Of a stretch of DNA of 64,000 nt, positions 1-12,300 are shown one piece after another (within the stretch, counting starts at the first letter, position 1; every line of letters begins with the position of its first letter). The notes under the pieces were generated by a model. It ran no database searches and was not told where the DNA came from. It worked only from the letters and a program-made list of their open reading frames with translations. The stretch spans positions 678,501 to 742,500 of the forward strand of contig JAQISU010000180.1 of NCBI GenBank assembly GCA_029339505.1, given 5' to 3'. This stretch comes from Unio delphinus. Lineage: Eukaryota; Mollusca; Bivalvia; Unionida; Unionidae. The translations under genes were made by a program, and so were the position numbers.

Positions 1-185
1 ATATTATTTGGTAATTAAACATACAATTGACTAAAGCTAATTGTATTCTGTTATCAATGCTGTTATACCAAATGGAAGTAGAGTATTGTTTGATACAGTA
101 TGAATCAAATAAAAATGAGTGTTACATTTGCTTTCTGCTGGAGTCCACACATCCATTACATCCAGCGGTAACTCAAAGAACTGTT

Positions 186-255
186 ATACATACATACATA
201 CATACATACATACATGCATGCATGCATGACATACATACATACATACATACATACA

Positions 256-285
<30 letters not shown>
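186..285. repeat. (CATA)n microsatellite
   Basis: A tetranucleotide CATA/TACA tract with a short TGCATGCATG interruption near 214-228. Both strands are open across it and translate to simple HTYI or MYVC periodic peptides, which are repeat artefacts and not genes. Confidence 0.97.
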
Positions 286-288
<3 letters not shown>

Positions 289-1746
289 TCATAATGCTGA
301 GGGAAATAACATGTAATGTGTATATGATACACCATTTGTTTTGTCAAAAGATTCATCATCTGTGACAGTATTCATAGCGAAATATGGCGATGTGGATTCC
401 CTATGACGTGCTCAGTAAAATTGGATTTGATTTAATGATATATACGTTTTAGTACTTTTAGTACTTGAGATTCTTGTGAAAATCTATGATTTGCTGCTGA
501 TTGAATATTATATAATAACACACTGATAATTAATACATACGCGCTATCATATTCAGCACATATAAAGGATAACAGCTGAAATATAGTAAATGTTTTGATA
601 TTGCGAAGGGGTATGCGTTATTTTCACAAACGTCACAATCATCTAGGTAAATACCCACAATGAAGCCTCCTTGCGCCGCGATTTTGATTCTATTAAAGAG
701 CCTTTGTCAACATCACGTATATTCAAAAAAAAAATCTGATTTAATCTTCGATAAGGCTGTCTACTTATTCGAATGATACATAGATTATACTTGAAATAAA
801 TTCACTATAGCACGATGACGAAATAGAGCTACAAGTTCCCTGGTTTATATCGAAAGGTGGAATATTGAAATTGAACCGCAATCATTATTGCTGGCAAACA
901 TAAATGAAGTTACTTCTGACAATAATGTGGTTAAATAAATATTTAGTTTAATGTACGCATGATTGTCGTATTGAAAGATTATTTCCGGACAATGATCTTC
1001 GAAATGCAATATCAATTACGGAATTAAAATTTCAAAGCATGTGTATTATGCCAGAACTGTTATGTACAAATATACAAATACGTTTCGACAAAAAGTACGG
1101 TTAAATATTGTATTTGTGGTGGAGATGATGGACGGAGGATGATATTGTACGAAAGTGAGAACCGTTCAAAGCCGGTGTTTCTTCTTCAGTGTTTAAAAAT
1201 GAAAAATTTGCCTAACGGAACATAACTTTGAATCGAATGCCAAAAGTGAGTAATCCTAAAACGCTTTTAGAATATGAAATTATGTAATGACGATATGGTT
1301 TTTAATTGCAATGAATAAAGGGTATTGATTGATTTCATCCCATGAAAACTGAAACTCAATTCACGTTTCTACTTGCTTGTGAATTCATTTGTTTATGCGT
1401 CTGTTTATTGATGGATTTATTTGTTTATGAAGACTAACAAAGACAGTTGAAGATTCAATGTGGTCTAAACCAAAAATGGGGGAAAAGTGACGAATTTGTT
1501 CTTGCGAGGTTGTTATGCATACAGAATATGATGTATTTGGATATCCTTACCTACAAAATGAAACGTGCCTTCATAATGTTTTGGAAAGACAATGTTGTTA
1601 GGTACCGTTTTGAGTGGTTAGAGAATCAAAATGACAGGCATGAAAGTGCATACGTTTGATGACGTAACGTGAAAACAACGGATACGAATACAAATGAACC
1701 ACCTACCCCTCTACCTTCTTTAGATCTGATAGCTGTAAACATGAAT
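286..1746. other. Non-coding, no recognisable gene
   Basis: AT-rich sequence without a recognisable coding exon, RNA gene or repeat. One 70-codon open frame at 1447-1659 (+) lacks an ATG at its first position and matches nothing I recognise. It lies just outside the hAT element that follows. Confidence 0.5.
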
Positions 1747-1754
1747 ATCTAGAT

Positions 1755-2785
1755 CAGGGGTGGGCAAACTACGGCCCGCGGGCCGCATGCGGCCCGCCAA
1801 GGGCTTTCATGCGGCCCGCCAAGGGCTTTCATGCGGCCTAGGAACAAGTCCTACGTTCACGCTATTTAATTTTCTCAAGGGTAAAATTTCTTTCTAATTT
1901 TGAGAGAACTGTAACCACCGCGATGCTAAATAGCCACCAAGCGGGAAAAACCTTAGAAATGTGTCTTGACTGTGCGTTGTCGGAACCAGCGCGCTTACGT
2001 GCCAAAAATATTTTTTTTAACAGTGTATACACCCGCCATGACAGACGAATGACTCGCAGTTAACGCGAAATTGTTGAAGGGAAGAATTTAACGGGATTGA
2101 CAGTTCCCTATCGGTCCATACATTTAAAAAAAGCTTTTATTATCTGCCAAAGTTTACCCAAAATGTGTTGTTCGAGGATATCTAGAAAGCAAAATATTAA
2201 AGATGAATGCCGTGCGTTTCACAAGGATTGGACTGACAAGTATTTCTTTACTGATGTTGGAGTTAAAGCTGTGTGTTTGATTTCTCAAGACACTATTGCA
2301 GTTTTCAAGGAGTTCAATTTGAAACGTCACTTTCAAACTAAGCACGGTAACATTGGAAAAAAATTATCAAAACAACAACTGCAAAAGAAAGCAACTGATC
2401 TGCTAAAAAAGTTAAAACAACAGCAAGCTGTGTTTGTGAAAACTTCATCTTTACAAGAGAAGGCAACAGAGACAAGTTTCGTGTTGGCCAACAAAATCGC
2501 AAAGCGAAACAAACCATTTTCGGCAGCAGAATTTATTAAAGATTGTATGATTGATGCTGTCAGTGTTTTGTGTCCTGAAGCCAAGTCAAAAGTAGAAGCC
2601 ATATCATTAGCACGAAGAACTGTTTTCAAATATTAACAACTGAAAATTATTTATGATATTAGGTAGAAAAACCTTTTGCTTTTACTATTTTAATATTAAT
2701 TATCTTACCTAATGAACTATGCGGCCTGCTAAAGTTGCAAACTTTGTGTATGCAGCCCTTGCACTGGAAAGTTTGCCCACCTCTG
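1755..2785 (+). mobile_element. hAT (Charlie/GTF2IRD2-like) deletion derivative
   Basis: A 1,031-bp element. The left end starts CAGGGGTGGGCAAACT and the right end finishes AGTTTGCCCACCTCTG, so the tips are inverted repeats. It is flanked by a perfect 8-bp duplication ATCTAGAT (1747-1754 and 2786-2793), which is the expected length and an nTCTAGAn-type target for hAT transposons. A ~28-bp direct repeat (GCGGCCCGCCAAGGGC core) lies just inside the left end. Inside is one ORF coding only the N-terminal DNA-binding part of a transposase, so the catalytic region has been deleted and the element is probably non-autonomous. Confidence 0.93.
2163..2636 (+). CDS. Truncated hAT transposase, N-terminal DNA-binding domain only
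   Basis: About 157 codons from the ATG at 2163; the open frame extends upstream to 2097 but without an ATG there. The protein has the pattern seen at the start of GTF2IRD2/ZBED-type hAT transposases: an F-W-K-YFF stretch, then CLIS, TIAV, FNLKRHFQTKHG (a BED-like zinc-finger arrangement), then a KQQ-rich helix and an AKRNKPFSAAEFIKDCM segment. It stops soon after SLARRTVF, before any DDE catalytic residues. The second expected BED-type Cys is replaced by Ser (CLIS rather than CxxC), so zinc binding may be impaired. The frame is intact within a flanked hAT copy. It could produce a DNA-binding repressor-like peptide, but that is inference; it may equally be a neutral relic. Confidence 0.8.
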   Translation: MCCSRISRKQNIKDECRAFHKDWTDKYFFTDVGVKAVCLISQDTIAVFKEFNLKRHFQTKHGNIGKKLSKQQLQKKATDLLKKLKQQQAVFVKTSSLQEKATETSFVLANKIAKRNKPFSAAEFIKDCMIDAVSVLCPEAKSKVEAISLARRTVFKY

Positions 2786-2793
2786 ATCTAGAT

Positions 2794-3744
2794 AATGTTT
2801 TTAATTAATCGTTTCTGAGAAAAACTCATGCACAATTTAAAAATTGTAAAACATTTTTTTCTACTATTTTGATATAAATGAAGTAAGATTCGTGGAACGT
2901 TCAGCCTTCTTAACCATAATGTATCTAGTAAACTTGTGAATCACATTTAGATATGTGTCAGTCTGACTAAATTCCAAATCTCCAACATTACGGAGACCTG
3001 AAATACTGTCATGTTCCCCTGTCCGCGATTGCGTAAGTCAGAGGAACACAGAAATGGTTAGAAGATCTTGTGTATTTGTTAGACACCGCAGATATAGTTG
3101 GTCCTCTTCGTAAGGGTACGAGAATCCAGCTATGTTGGGTGTGAAAAGTCGCACATGAACGTTTAAAGCTTTGTTCAAGAACAAATAACCCTTATAGGAG
3201 TGAGAAATCTCACAATGTTAACAGACGGCCCGTGAGCATTATCTGCTAAGTTGAATATAACAGGGAGAGGGTGTGGTCACCATTTCAATCTGAATTTAAT
3301 TTAATATTTTTCAAGCTTGAAACTTGGTAAATGCTTCGTAAAGGTCAGCAAGTTATTTGCTCAGTTGTTTCAGAATATTAAGGCATTGTAATTGTAATGA
3401 TGTGAAGTCAGTATACTTAATTACTAGAATCGCTAGTTCGAAGAATTATCTTTGTATTGTTTAATTTTTATTTATTTGAGAAATGAGCTATGATTATGTA
3501 AGAATTATATTGATTGCTAGCTCGTGGTAAGAATTAATATTGTAATTTGCTATTTGGTTACTTTGTAGTAAACTAGTGCATTTTTTCATCTGATATTCTA
3601 GATTTTGCAACTGTTGAATTGAATTTTACTTTGGGAAATGGTTGCAGTGTGTAAAATTAGTTAATATGTTCCAAAGGATTTATCAGAGCATAGATATTTG
3701 AATATTTGTGTACACTTTGTATGTATGTATGATAATTAGTCGAT
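2794..3744. other. Non-coding, no recognisable gene
   Basis: AT-rich sequence between the hAT element and the next dispersed repeat. No ORF of note, no tandem array and no RNA gene recognised. Confidence 0.5.
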
Positions 3745-4230
3745 TCCTTGCCTTATTACGACGTTGTTTGCCATACAAGATCATATGGGTATTTCGATGT
3801 GCATTATTGCGTGACCGAAAAATTGTAATAGTCTTCATCTGATGATCGCATATTGGTTAGTGCGAGGCGAGATGGCTAAGGAAATATGCTAACGTCCTTG
3901 TATTTTCACAGGACGTTTTTACGGGACAGACTTCGGGTATAGTTTATTCCACCAGAGTATCTAGGAGGGAAACGGAATACAAACTAGTGAAGAGGTCGAT
4001 TGTGAATCGAAAGCTAGTCGGAAAAAGAATCGAGGAGGAAAAGTGGAGAAGGAGCAGTCAAGAAGGAGAAGAAGTTATGAGGGAAGAAGAAAATGAATTG
4101 GCGGGATATGAGAGATACAGATGGGTAGAAAACAATGATAGATGGAAAAGCTAAATCAAATATAAATCAAATGATGCAATATACTATCACTTGGTAGAGT
4201 GGAAGAAGCGTGATTGGGGAATTATTATCA
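3745..4230 (+). repeat. Dispersed repeat, copy A (partner at 63.3 kb)
   Basis: About 480 bp that align in reverse complement with 63285-63768. Matching landmarks in order are ATTA-GACGTTG, CCATACAAGA, TATGGGTAT, TGACCGAA, ATCTGATGAT, a TTTTA-GGACA block and TGATGCAATAT near the end. It contains an 80-codon open frame (3912-4154), but that lies within the repeat, so I do not call it an exon. A solo LTR or short interspersed element is possible; the family is not recognised. Confidence 0.7.
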
Positions 4231-4788
4231 CCTGACTATTGAATTTTATTAAATTGTTATTCATGTGAATTTCACGTTTATTTTACTCAGTAATATAACC
4301 GTCTGTCAACATTCCTGATTTTGGGCTCAGAGCTTTGCCTCATTCTCTGTCACTAATTTCACTTCTTACAACAACGAGCCATGGGTTGGACTTCTATAAT
4401 AATTAAATAAAATATTGGCAGAACCCCAACCAACCATATCAAACCTACCATAGTGGCGGCATAACAAACCCAGCCACATAATCTGGTAAGAGCTTATGTT
4501 CTGTGAGATGGACTGTCCACCTATGTTTAATAGCCTACCAGATGATGATTTTCATTTTGTAATGCAGCCATTACCAACCATTTGTCCCGATTGACGTTTC
4601 TTATAGTTGTTTTTTTTCAGTATGAAAGCTGCAACTTGATTGGTGAAATACAATAAAACATAAGACGATGCAATGACTGTGCTTATCAGAGATACTTTTT
4701 AATTGGTGGATCAAACTTTTAACTTGAATTTCGTACTAAAGCAAACATTTTCAACATATGGATCATAGATTGCATCAGCAACAGTTAC
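4231..4788. other. Non-coding / downstream part of discoidin gene
   Basis: The minus strand here should carry the rest of the discoidin gene, but no further exon can be fixed. A minus-strand stretch at about 4744-4790 reads ADAIYDPYVENV in a frame shifted from exon 4. It resembles the next piece of an F5/8C domain but does not join cleanly. Confidence 0.35.
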
Positions 4789-4810
4789 CGTGAAACACGG
4801 ATTTAGTTCC
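4789..4810 (-). CDS. Possible fourth exon of discoidin gene
   Basis: After a ...TTTGCAAAG acceptor the minus strand reads GTKSVFHG in phase with exon 3, the expected place for the F-x-GN loop of a discoidin domain, followed by a GTAACT donor-like sequence. If no splice occurs the frame meets a stop four codons later. The options are a 22-bp microexon, an exon with a frameshift, or coincidence. Confidence 0.35.
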
Positions 4811-5055
4811 CTTTGCAAAAAATAAAAGATGGATGTATACAAATTAGCCAAATATAAACTCATTGACACAAACTGTTTTCCAGAGATAATATGGTAGTCA
4901 TGTATTTCCTGACAAGAACGATATATACCGTAATTACATAATTAATGCAATTGTGAAAGAATATTTGTAGATCTTGAAAAGTGTATTCAAATAAGCATTT
5001 ACATCGTAAGTCCTAAATATAAGCAATTAAGGTAAAGATGCAAAACTCATACTAC

Positions 5056-5196
5056 CTTATCCGTTACTAAAAAGTCTCCTACAGCATGCCATTGCTGTTC
5101 ATCTAGACTATACAGGACTCGATACCTTGTCACCCAATTATACCCCTGCCCTTGTGTGACCACGCCCCTGACCACTGTTTTGGTACCTAGATCTAC
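5056..5196 (-). CDS. Discoidin (F5/8 type C) gene, exon 3
   Basis: A 141-bp exon of 47 codons, phase 0 at both ends. The acceptor is ...TCTCTAAAAG and the donor GTAGTATG. The peptide runs VDLGTKTVVRGVVTQGQG, then YNWVTRYRVLYSLD and WHAVGDF. These are the conserved second-half strands of an F5/8 type C domain: the DLG strand, the G-V-TQG strand, the W-V-Y-V-YS-D strand and the W strand. It continues exon 2 exactly, since the two join after ...DQYIQ. Domains of this kind bind carbohydrate or phospholipid on secreted or cell-surface proteins. This is a host gene, on the strand opposite most nearby features. Confidence 0.85.
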
Positions 5197-5877
5197 CTTT
5201 TAGAGAAATTAGAAAACATAAACATCATGTTAACATTACACAAATGTGATGACGTTTTCTTGAGAAACGATTTTTGAAAGTTCATAAACATTTAATTGGT
5301 GGTTTCCTACTTGTGTTTGTAATGTTGAAATGTGGTTGACTATTTTAGAAAATTTGTATGAGAGCAAAATTATTCCAATTGATGTAGAATTTTCTTCTGG
5401 AATGAAATTCCAAAATACATTTTGGCATCGATTAAGAAGAAAGAACTATATAATTTGGACAACAACATTTTACAATTTGTTTCCTTGCGGAGATGTTGTA
5501 ATATAAAAGATCGTCAACTGAAATGTGTCATTTTCTCTCTGAACTGCGTTATTGTGTATCGTTTTCGTGATAAGGAAGGAGATCGCGCATAGCACATGTA
5601 GAGGCTCAATCACGTGATGTGAAAATCCTTGCAATTAAGTTGAGAGGGCATGATTTTCAATTTTAGTAAAAGTATAATACTTTATATTCCATCACTATTA
5701 TTGCCAACCTTGTTTTTATTAAATTATTTCGACATCTAATTATTTACATTAACTAATAGTTGGAGTAAGAGACCATCCGAATATACATTGTGCGTCCAAA
5801 ACGATAACATAATCGATACATTAAGTTTTTTAAAATGCAGAAAATGTGTATTTGTCAAAAGAGAACCAAACAAATAC

Positions 5878-6059
5878 CTGAATATATTGATCCACATCAT
5901 TCTTTCCCGATATCCACTTTCCAGGTACACTACTTCCGGTCACGTGAGCTACATTCTCATCAATAAAAACCTGTCCCTGATAGCTGGAAGCTTTCACCTC
6001 CGGTCTTATTCCGTCGGATGCTTGGCTAAGAAGGTGCTTTTGACATAACAGTTCATCTC
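5878..6059 (-). CDS. Discoidin (F5/8 type C) gene, exon 2
   Basis: A 182-bp exon bounded by acceptor ...AACCTTTTAG and donor GTATTTG; it starts with two bases that complete a split codon. The peptide begins DELLCQKHLLSQASDGIRP and includes VKASSYQG and GKWISGKNDVDQYIQ. A cysteine opening the domain, the V-ASS strand, and W-S followed by D-QYIQ are the standard N-terminal half of an F5/8C domain. The start phase matches the signal-peptide exon at 9267-9353. No in-frame stop is present. Plus-strand and opposite-frame ORFs in this interval are shadows. Confidence 0.85.
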
Positions 6060-6741
6060 CTAAAAGGTTTATGCATAATTAATGAAAAATCAATATAACA
6101 GAAATTGTCAGTATTCCATTTATCGAGCTTAAAGTTCGATTGATTTTAGCAAAGACAGTTTTTCTTGTAAACCACCAGGGTTTACTAAAGTGGGAAATTC
6201 CGCCAAATATACATATTATTTTCAGAAAATGCTAAGTCTGACATAGTATATTGTTGTTAAACAGAAACAATAATTTGGAATTATAGTGAATTCAGAAAAG
6301 TACATCTTGGATTATATTTTTGTTATTAATTGGAAGACTCTTCTCACACCAGCACACTTCAGGCTACTGGCACATTAATACATTCAAGACTACCAGCACA
6401 TCAACCCCATCAGCGCTGAATGTTATTTCGAACACCAGTAGAATTTTATTAGAACTTTATTCATGAAGATTCGTAATATAATTTTTTGATTTTTTGGGGA
6501 TTTGATTCACAATACTGTCATCTCTTTTTAAATTTCAAATTTGTATTCTCGTGAAATAAATTATTTGTTGAATATTGCAATGCACACGTTCCATTTTGCA
6601 ACATAGTTCTGTGATATCAGGGTCGGTACATGTTTGCAAGCACATGACGTCAAACAAGATAAAGCATACGCGCAAACCAGGCTTTTCTCACTTCCACAAG
6701 ATTTCCGTCTGTTTGATGCACCAAACTTGAAGTACACTCGG

Positions 6742-6784
<43 letters not shown>

Positions 6785-9266
6785 TGCTTAAATGATATAC
6801 AGGTGTAAGTTAAACAGTTTTACATTTTACTGATTTTCATCTGAAAGAGTACACTAATTCTTAAGTCATTTATATTGGAATCAGGTCATTAAATTAGAAG
6901 TATAAATCCTAGACTTTAAATTCCAAAAACATATAATGAAAAGAGTAAAATCTCCCAAACATTCAAAGCTAAATCATTCGTTCAATTAGCAGAAACAACC
7001 TTCAGATCATAGTCCTGGAGAATGTTTAATCAATTTAATGCCAGAAAATAAAGAGTCTAAAACCGGCGTTTTTCCCTACATATAAGTTGCTATTAAACCT
7101 GTCTCCTATATTCTATAATATTTTCACAAAGTAATAATAATGAATACTTTGTTTTTAGGTCTTCAATGAATCAAGATTATGTAGAGATTTGAAACGGAAT
7201 ATACTTTCAGAAGTTATAATTGTTTATGATGAATACATTTTTGTACCAATGGTGTTGAAGGTATTTAGTTACATTCACCTAGACACATATTAATAATGCA
7301 AGAGGATTCATCATCTAACATAGTACCTTGTTTAACACTTGACTTAAAAATGCAGTTAATAATATATATATATTATTATTATATATTATATATATATAGT
7401 GTAGTCATCATCAGAAATTGTTTTACAGTTTTAAAGGATCTTTTTATCCATTATAACATTTGAAGATTTATGACTCGTTAAATATTCCGATATTTTCCAG
7501 TACAGCCTTGCGTCATTAAAAATGGCCTTTACAAACACTAATAATATACAGTTAACCATTTTCATACTTTAATTTTCTTTTAAATTTTTTTATACTCTTA
7601 TCTTTCGCTTGCCATTTCTTTTGTGTGTGTGTGTTGGTTTTGGTGATTTTACAAATGGAGCATAATGCATTTTACTTGTAAATATTGACTGTTTTTCTTC
7701 TCATATATTCATCAACCAACAATTATTTTTCTTCATCATACTCTCAAATATAGTCCAATCGAGTAGTTTCACAATTTGAACAATTCAAACATCTTTATAT
7801 TTCAATAAAAACAATTATCAATACCAGATACTGTATCAATGTATTTCAATTATAACCTTCGTGTTACGTGTAATCGTATAGGACCTTTATCATATTACAT
7901 CATGGAGGACAAACAGAAACAAATTCGACGTTAAACCATTCTCAATGATTAAGTGACCTCTTTCTTTACTTTAGTGACACAATGAATTTGTACAAAAATT
8001 CCACCACGTGATTTCAAACCTTTAAATAATAACATATTCTAGCAAACTGTCCTGATTAAAGTCTAACTTGAATATCGCTTTCTTTCCTAACCTATTAAGA
8101 TTTAAGACATAACATATGTCTAAAGTCTCTTGCAGTGCTTCATATGATCGCCGCCACAAGATAAGATAAATTGGAACAGTTATTCAAAAACGGCGAATTT
8201 ACCATATATCTATATATTTTAAGTTGTATTATGCTGGATTGCATCTGTTGGCTAATTTCACTGATAAAATCCAGGCAAAAGAACGCAACATGTGACGAAT
8301 AAATTACGTCACACAATTACAATTAATTAGCCTTAGAAAGCTGCTATTTTTAATATTAAAATTACCTTCCTTGACAAAATGGCTAAATGATAATTAATTT
8401 AAATTGGCACAACAAAAAACGTTGGTTCTAATTTAATAATTAAATATGTAAAGCAATGCTATGGACAGAATTATGACTAGAAGAGCATGGGCAATCGAAC
8501 GGATGAGAAACGTAAGCTTCAATGACAAAGAAAGTATTTGAACGTTTCCTTATCGCATCATCGAGTTACTCCTAAAATGGATATGTGCATTTTTGTTACT
8601 TTTATATGTATTTCAATAGGATTTGTTCCTAGTAAGACATATATTTCAACACAGTATTATTCTTACACTAACACCAATTACATCACAAAGGATAACTAAA
8701 ATGAAAATTTACTAATTATATATTAGACATTTGATAATAATACGATATTTATTTTGTTGTTAAGAAACTAACATTAACAGTAACATAGTATAGTTAGAAT
8801 CTACGAGGAATTCCATACTAATATTTTGCAAAACAGACAACTTTAGGCTTATTAGGGTTTCCCAGATAGTATAACCATTGTGATTGAACTCAGACTGGTA
8901 CACGACATGGAGAAATCATAGAACATATATTTTTAAAATATTTTTATTAATCAAAGTACCAGTCAGAGTTTCGATAAAACCGAGTGCGTACATCGTCGTT
9001 CTCGTTGTCACTTTTGGAAGAGGCCAATAGTCTTGAAGAAAATAAATATACAATTACGAATTTAATGTTCGTAAAACAAGATGCCACTCATTAGGCAAAT
9101 TCTTCGCTCCGACATGGGATTAGTTTTGCATTCGAGTATTGTGAATTTTAAACAGCCTCTTATCTTTGTGTGTGGGATATGCTTACATCTTTTAATCTTT
9201 TCAGTGCGGCTGAGATCCTTTCGTTGATAAGTAGCAATTTATACTTGAAGAATTGTATATACCTAC
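6060..9266 (-). other. Intron 1 of the discoidin gene (inferred)
   Basis: About 3.2 kb between the signal-peptide exon and exon 2, with matching phases. It contains a GT microsatellite at 6743-6782 and an AT-rich tract near 7362-7400. No additional exon was recognised, though a small one could have been missed. Confidence 0.55.
6743..6782. repeat. (GT)n microsatellite
   Basis: About 20 uninterrupted GT dinucleotides within the inferred intron. Confidence 0.97.
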
Positions 9267-9353
9267 CTGAAACTGCGGACAGCAACGACCATCCTATCAA
9301 ACTGATCAGGACAAGCATAATGGTTAACGCTTGAGAGAAAGGATTCGACCAGT
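9267..9353 (-). CDS. Discoidin gene, signal-peptide exon
   Basis: An 87-bp exon between acceptor ...CTAATTTTCAG and donor GTAGGTAT. The ATG at 9318-9316 opens MLVLISLIGWSLLSAVS, a typical signal peptide: a short n-region, a hydrophobic core and small residues before a likely cleavage site. The exon ends in phase 1, and the next exon begins with the two bases needed, giving cleavage just before the domain's first cysteine. The first ~35 bases would be 5' UTR, implying an upstream non-coding exon that I did not find. An extra exon between this and exon 2 cannot be excluded. Confidence 0.7.
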
Positions 9354-12300
9354 CTGAAAATTAGTTCACACTAAATATCATATTTGTGTAGAGTCACTTA
9401 TACTAATCAATTTGTTTCTTTTGATATTCAACATATAAACAGGAACAGATAGTAGGTCAAGATAAAAATTACTCCCTATCACACCACAGTAAGATCAGCA
9501 TTGTGTTGCTATTTTTATCGTCATCACTATCATCAATATGATAACCATCATCATTATTAATTCTGATATTAATATTATAGCTATTATTAGTATTAACATT
9601 TTGATATAATAGTGTACATTCGTGTTAGAATTACGCTTAATGATTTATTAAAATAATTATTCTTCCTTGTATTTGGTTGTAGAATTATTTTTTTACTTTT
9701 TTCAAAGAGCATATTTTGTTTGTAACATCATGACAATGATTATTAGACAATAAAATACAGCTATGTAATCCAGTTGACCAAAACCGAAAATTTAAGATAA
9801 ATTCTGACACAATGGACACCTTAAAACAAAATTAGTATATGATCTTTATTGTAATGGATATTTGTCCACAAAAGAACACAACTTATTCAATCGTCTTTAC
9901 AGATGGCTGTCACCGTGTATAGTCTAAGGAAATGTCTGTGATTGTCATACATAGGGTGACTATACAATATTCAGAAGAACAAAATTCCTCAAAATGGAAT
10001 TTGCACGGACAGGCAATTTGCTAGCGATGGCGTCAACACAATAGACAGCTGACCTTTATGTTCCACTTTAAATTCTTGAATCCTAAAATTGCTTGTGTAA
10101 TGTATGTTTCTGATTCATTATGGATCAAACGAAATAAATGTTGCAGCTGTTCAATTAATCTGCTTTTTTCGGAAAATAATCAGCTCAGAAAATGAAAGAT
10201 ATATGTAAATTGGCAGATACAAATAACTGTATTTACTTTGTAAGATTAAACATATTCACATTCTACTAAGTCGGTCTTTTGAAACGTAAATTCAGAAGTT
10301 TCACTTACCTGTAATGATAGTATACCTTTAACTTGAGATATATTGATGTGCTGGTTCGCCTGTATATTATTCTAGTGAGTACAAAATTAAATCAGAACAA
10401 AAAAATGCACCATCTGTTACATAATTATGCGAACTAAAAATTACGCCAATATTGGTTTTCCCTGAAGGCATCGTAAATCTTACGAATTGTTGGTTTACTA
10501 TTGTTGTGAGTGTTTATCCTCAATGAAAAGGTTTTCAGCGTATAATAAAATATCTTGGACAGGTTTCGCTATAGTAAGCAAAAATTCTTCCCTGACAAAC
10601 AACAGTTACGAAATCATTGTGATATTTGTTTGCTCTCAATAACTTAAACGTGTTATGATCAATAACGATAAATCTACCACCCAAATATGCAATGCATCTA
10701 AAAAGTTTTCAAAATAACCCAAAAGGTAGGTCATAACGTTTGGTGGGGTTCTTTATATTGCAGACAGTGTCAAGTGTGTTTAGAGATGAAGTTTATAAAC
10801 CTGTTTTCTGTAAAATCTTTCCGCACACCCATGAATATATGTGTAGGGAGTTGATTTTTCATACATATATATCTAACTGACTCAGGTAGGAAACAATTAG
10901 CCATACTGTCCCATACCTGATCAGTGTCTGAATTAGTTACAATGCAACTATACAGTTTCATAGTGACTAAAAAGATATAATACAAATAGACATACCTTTT
11001 CCTTACTTATAATAAATGCCTAATTAGCTAGAACACAATTAGCAATGCAATTCTCAGCATTACCTAAATTAACTCCATCATTATTTCAATGTGCGCTTAC
11101 TTGATAATGTTTCTAATCAAACTTCTAAGTAAAGATTTTTGTTTCATAATATTCCATTTTTTATGTAATGTATCTGATTAAATCCCTGCCGACCTTTACT
11201 TTTCAGAGAATACCTGCATGAAATTAGTAAATAAGTAAATGAGAGATTTAAAGATTAAAAAGAAGAAAAGAAAACGATCTATATCACTTTCTGTTTTTAC
11301 AACATAAACTAAAGTTACAAAGAACGTATCAAGCAGCATCAGGAATATATGACATGGACTCAATATTTGCATATTAAGTTGTAAGAACTTGTGCCCAGTC
11401 CCACTGTATGCAATTGTGACATTAAAATATGTTTTAAAACAATTGTTCTTCTTTCGTAGATAATCAATAACTGAGTGAATCCCGAAGAAATGTGTTACGA
11501 AAGATGCTTCACAGTAAACACCATAACTGAATTACAGATTCTTTGCTTTTCTGAGTTGTTCTTTATTCCCTGAAGCAAGATATATGTGGACGACTATTAA
11601 ATATAAAAGCTTAAAAAACGAATTCTAAATATATGTAAGCCGTGTTCTTTATTCAGCGTAATCATCAAAGATTAATTCTCAAATATTGAAAATCGTCCGA
11701 AACGGATGCTGAATGATATTGTTAAGAGCCTAATCACAACAAAAATGGTGGGACGTGATAAAAGGCAAACGTAACACTTATTCTCAACACAGAAGACAAA
11801 ATGTTTGTGTCAAGAATCTGATGAACAGTCTCAAGAAAGAGAAGATATCCAATCTTTTCGAGTTTATCTCCGCAATGACAGGACAGGAAAGGCGGCATTG
11901 AATCATATAGATTAATTGTACATCTTACATGACCAAAATGTTTGTATTCACTTTGACTCTAGTTAATGACCAAATATTTTCATGACATCACTGTCAGGGA
12001 ACATTTCTTCATATAATTCAGACGATTTCTCCAATATTGCTGGTTATTATTCCTCAATACATTTTTGATAGCTGTTTCAGTTCCAGGAGAGAAAGAAAGG
12101 GGTTGTCCATTAGCAGAGAGAACTATTTGAAAGGCCATGCAGGAATTGGGGAACATTCCAGCTAAAATGTAGCTTTATAACCTTTTAAATACGCTCTGTT
12201 GAAAGTAGAGAAATAGAAACTTGCAAAACACAATGGATGACTACAAAATACTTTATGTTCATTACGTCAACAAATCAGTTCTTCAATACAAACATGCTCG

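Noticed and set aside
27..365. Open frames on both strands across the CATA repeat
   Set aside because: Periodic translation of a tetranucleotide repeat; no ATG-initiated unique protein.
3912..4154. 80-codon frame after a TTTTCACAG acceptor, charged peptide
   Set aside because: It lies inside a dispersed repeat whose other copy (63.3-63.8 kb) does not keep the frame; no domain.
10770..10985. Minus-strand frame with splice-like edges and several cysteines
   Set aside because: No recognised domain, no phase partner found; too weak to call an exon.
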